A stretch of 64,000 nt of DNA, taken from JBAXTE01 sp037130365 (GTDB taxonomy: Bacteria; Bacteroidota; Bacteroidia; Bacteroidales; WCHB1-69). Under the pieces are notes generated by a model. It made no database searches. It was not told where the DNA came from and was given only the letters and a program-made list of their open reading frames with translations. Positions within the stretch are counted from its first letter, which is position 1; every line of letters starts with the position of its first letter. Below are positions 63,402-64,000 of the stretch, piece by piece. Position numbers and translations under genes: made by a program. The stretch is from NCBI GenBank assembly GCA_037130365.1, contig JBAXTE010000004.1:1-64000 (forward strand), given 5' to 3'.

Positions 63402-64000
63402 TGAAAGAATATAGAGTAATTGGCCTGATGTCTGGCACTTCACTGGATGGATTGGATATAGCATACTGTAAATTTGCTTTTAATAATGAACATTGGACTT
63501 ATGAAATTGTAAAAGCTACAACGATAGATTATAATCAGTCCTGGCGTGGCCAGTTGTCTGATGCTGATCTGTTAAGTGGCAACGATTTATGGCGATTGCA
63601 TGTTCAGTTGGGGCACTATTTCGGAAAACAAGTTAAAGAGTTCATCTCTAATAATGAATTTCAGGTAGATTTTGTTTGCTCAAGTGGACATACTGTTTTT
63701 CACCGGCCAGAATTAGGATATACTGCTCAAATAGGTGATGGGGCTTCTATTGCAGCTGAATGTGGCATAGATACAATTTGTGACTTTCGTTCTTCAGATG
63801 TAGCTTTTGGCGGACAAGGAGCTCCTTTGGTTCCAATTGGGGATAAATTGCTCTTTTCAAATTATGATTATTGTTTGAATATCGGTGGTATCTGTAATAT
63901 TTCATTCAATCATAACAACGAGAGGATTGCTTGGGATGTAGCTCCAGCCAATATGTTGCTTAATTATTATGCTAGTTCAATAAATTTACTATTCGATAAT
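63401..64000 (+). CDS. anmK: Anhydro-N-acetylmuramic acid kinase (5' part only)
   Basis: The first 200 codons of a kinase that converts anhydroMurNAc to MurNAc-6-phosphate during wall recycling; the rest is beyond the window. The start VIGLMSGTSLDGLDIAYCKF, SSGHTVFHRPELGYTAQIGDG and FGGQGAPLVPIGDKLLF match AnmK. It overlaps the stop of murF by one base. Confidence 0.93.
   Translation, partial: MKEYRVIGLMSGTSLDGLDIAYCKFAFNNEHWTYEIVKATTIDYNQSWRGQLSDADLLSGNDLWRLHVQLGHYFGKQVKEFISNNEFQVDFVCSSGHTVFHRPELGYTAQIGDGASIAAECGIDTICDFRSSDVAFGGQGAPLVPIGDKLLFSNYDYCLNIGGICNISFNHNNERIAWDVAPANMLLNYYASSINLLFDN

Overview
The window is AT-rich chromosomal DNA from a member of the Bacteroidota. Four things point there: a type IX secretion and gliding gene set (PorU, PorV, a PorP/SprF-like protein, GldJ), T9SS type A C-terminal sorting domains on secreted proteins, promoters of the TAnnTTTG (-7) type rather than sigma70 boxes, and A-rich leaders with almost no Shine-Dalgarno sequences. 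Family or genus cannot be fixed from this sequence. No tRNA, rRNA, CRISPR array, prophage or insertion sequence was seen.

Layout. 0.1-3.4 kb (-): polysaccharide export pair (Wza-like lipoprotein, Wzc-like tyrosine kinase). 3.6-5.6 kb (+): OmpA-family protein with calcium-type repeats. 6.1-7.7 kb (-): YfcC/DcuC-type carrier. 8-13.5 kb (+): DUF2339 membrane protein, DEAD-box helicase, short-chain dehydrogenase, methyltransferase. 13.5-19.8 kb (-): two FKBP lipoproteins, a DHH phosphoesterase, lumazine synthase, a TPR membrane protein, then agmatinase and arginine decarboxylase. 20-26 kb (+): a variant sugar transferase and a large coiled-coil/TPR/beta-barrel protein, separated by long non-coding stretches. 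26-28.5 kb (-): small coiled-coil protein, ZapA, 6S RNA, RNase Y. 28.8-33.4 kb (-): glutamate dehydrogenase, and a double-receiver protein fused to the ATP-grasp half of PEP synthase. 33.7-45.3 kb (-): an eleven-gene surface polysaccharide operon. 45.4-47.8 kb (-): a phosphodiester glycosidase and an SGNH/PKD secreted protein. 48.2-53.2 kb (+): CCA-type tRNA nucleotidyltransferase, a beta-propeller T9SS cargo, a PRiA4b ORF-3-like protein, MiaA. 53.4-59.2 kb (-): IspF, PorV, PorU. 59.4-64 kb (+): PorP-like protein, GldJ, MurF, and the 5' part of AnmK.

How it fits together. The export pair, the initiating-type sugar transferase and the 33.7-45.3 kb operon supply most parts of a Wzx/Wzy surface polysaccharide route: priming, assembly, flipping, polymerisation or ligation, and export. 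They are spread over three loci. PorU and PorV are attachment-complex parts of the T9SS, and GldJ is a gliding lipoprotein. The proteins at 46.6 and 49.8 kb carry C-terminal domains that would make them cargo of that system.

The most unusual material is intergenic. Several short phrase-like degenerate repeat families (CTTTTCACG, TTTAAGGAC, TTCCTACTTCC, GTTCACC) lie between genes, two of them inside predicted 5' leaders. One repeat unit is interrupted by a 16-bp palindrome flanked by 4-bp direct repeats. The most unusual protein is the two-receiver/ATP-grasp fusion at 30.4-33.4 kb.

Several starts were moved downstream from the longest open frame because the upstream codon was TTG or lay in promoter or repeat sequence.
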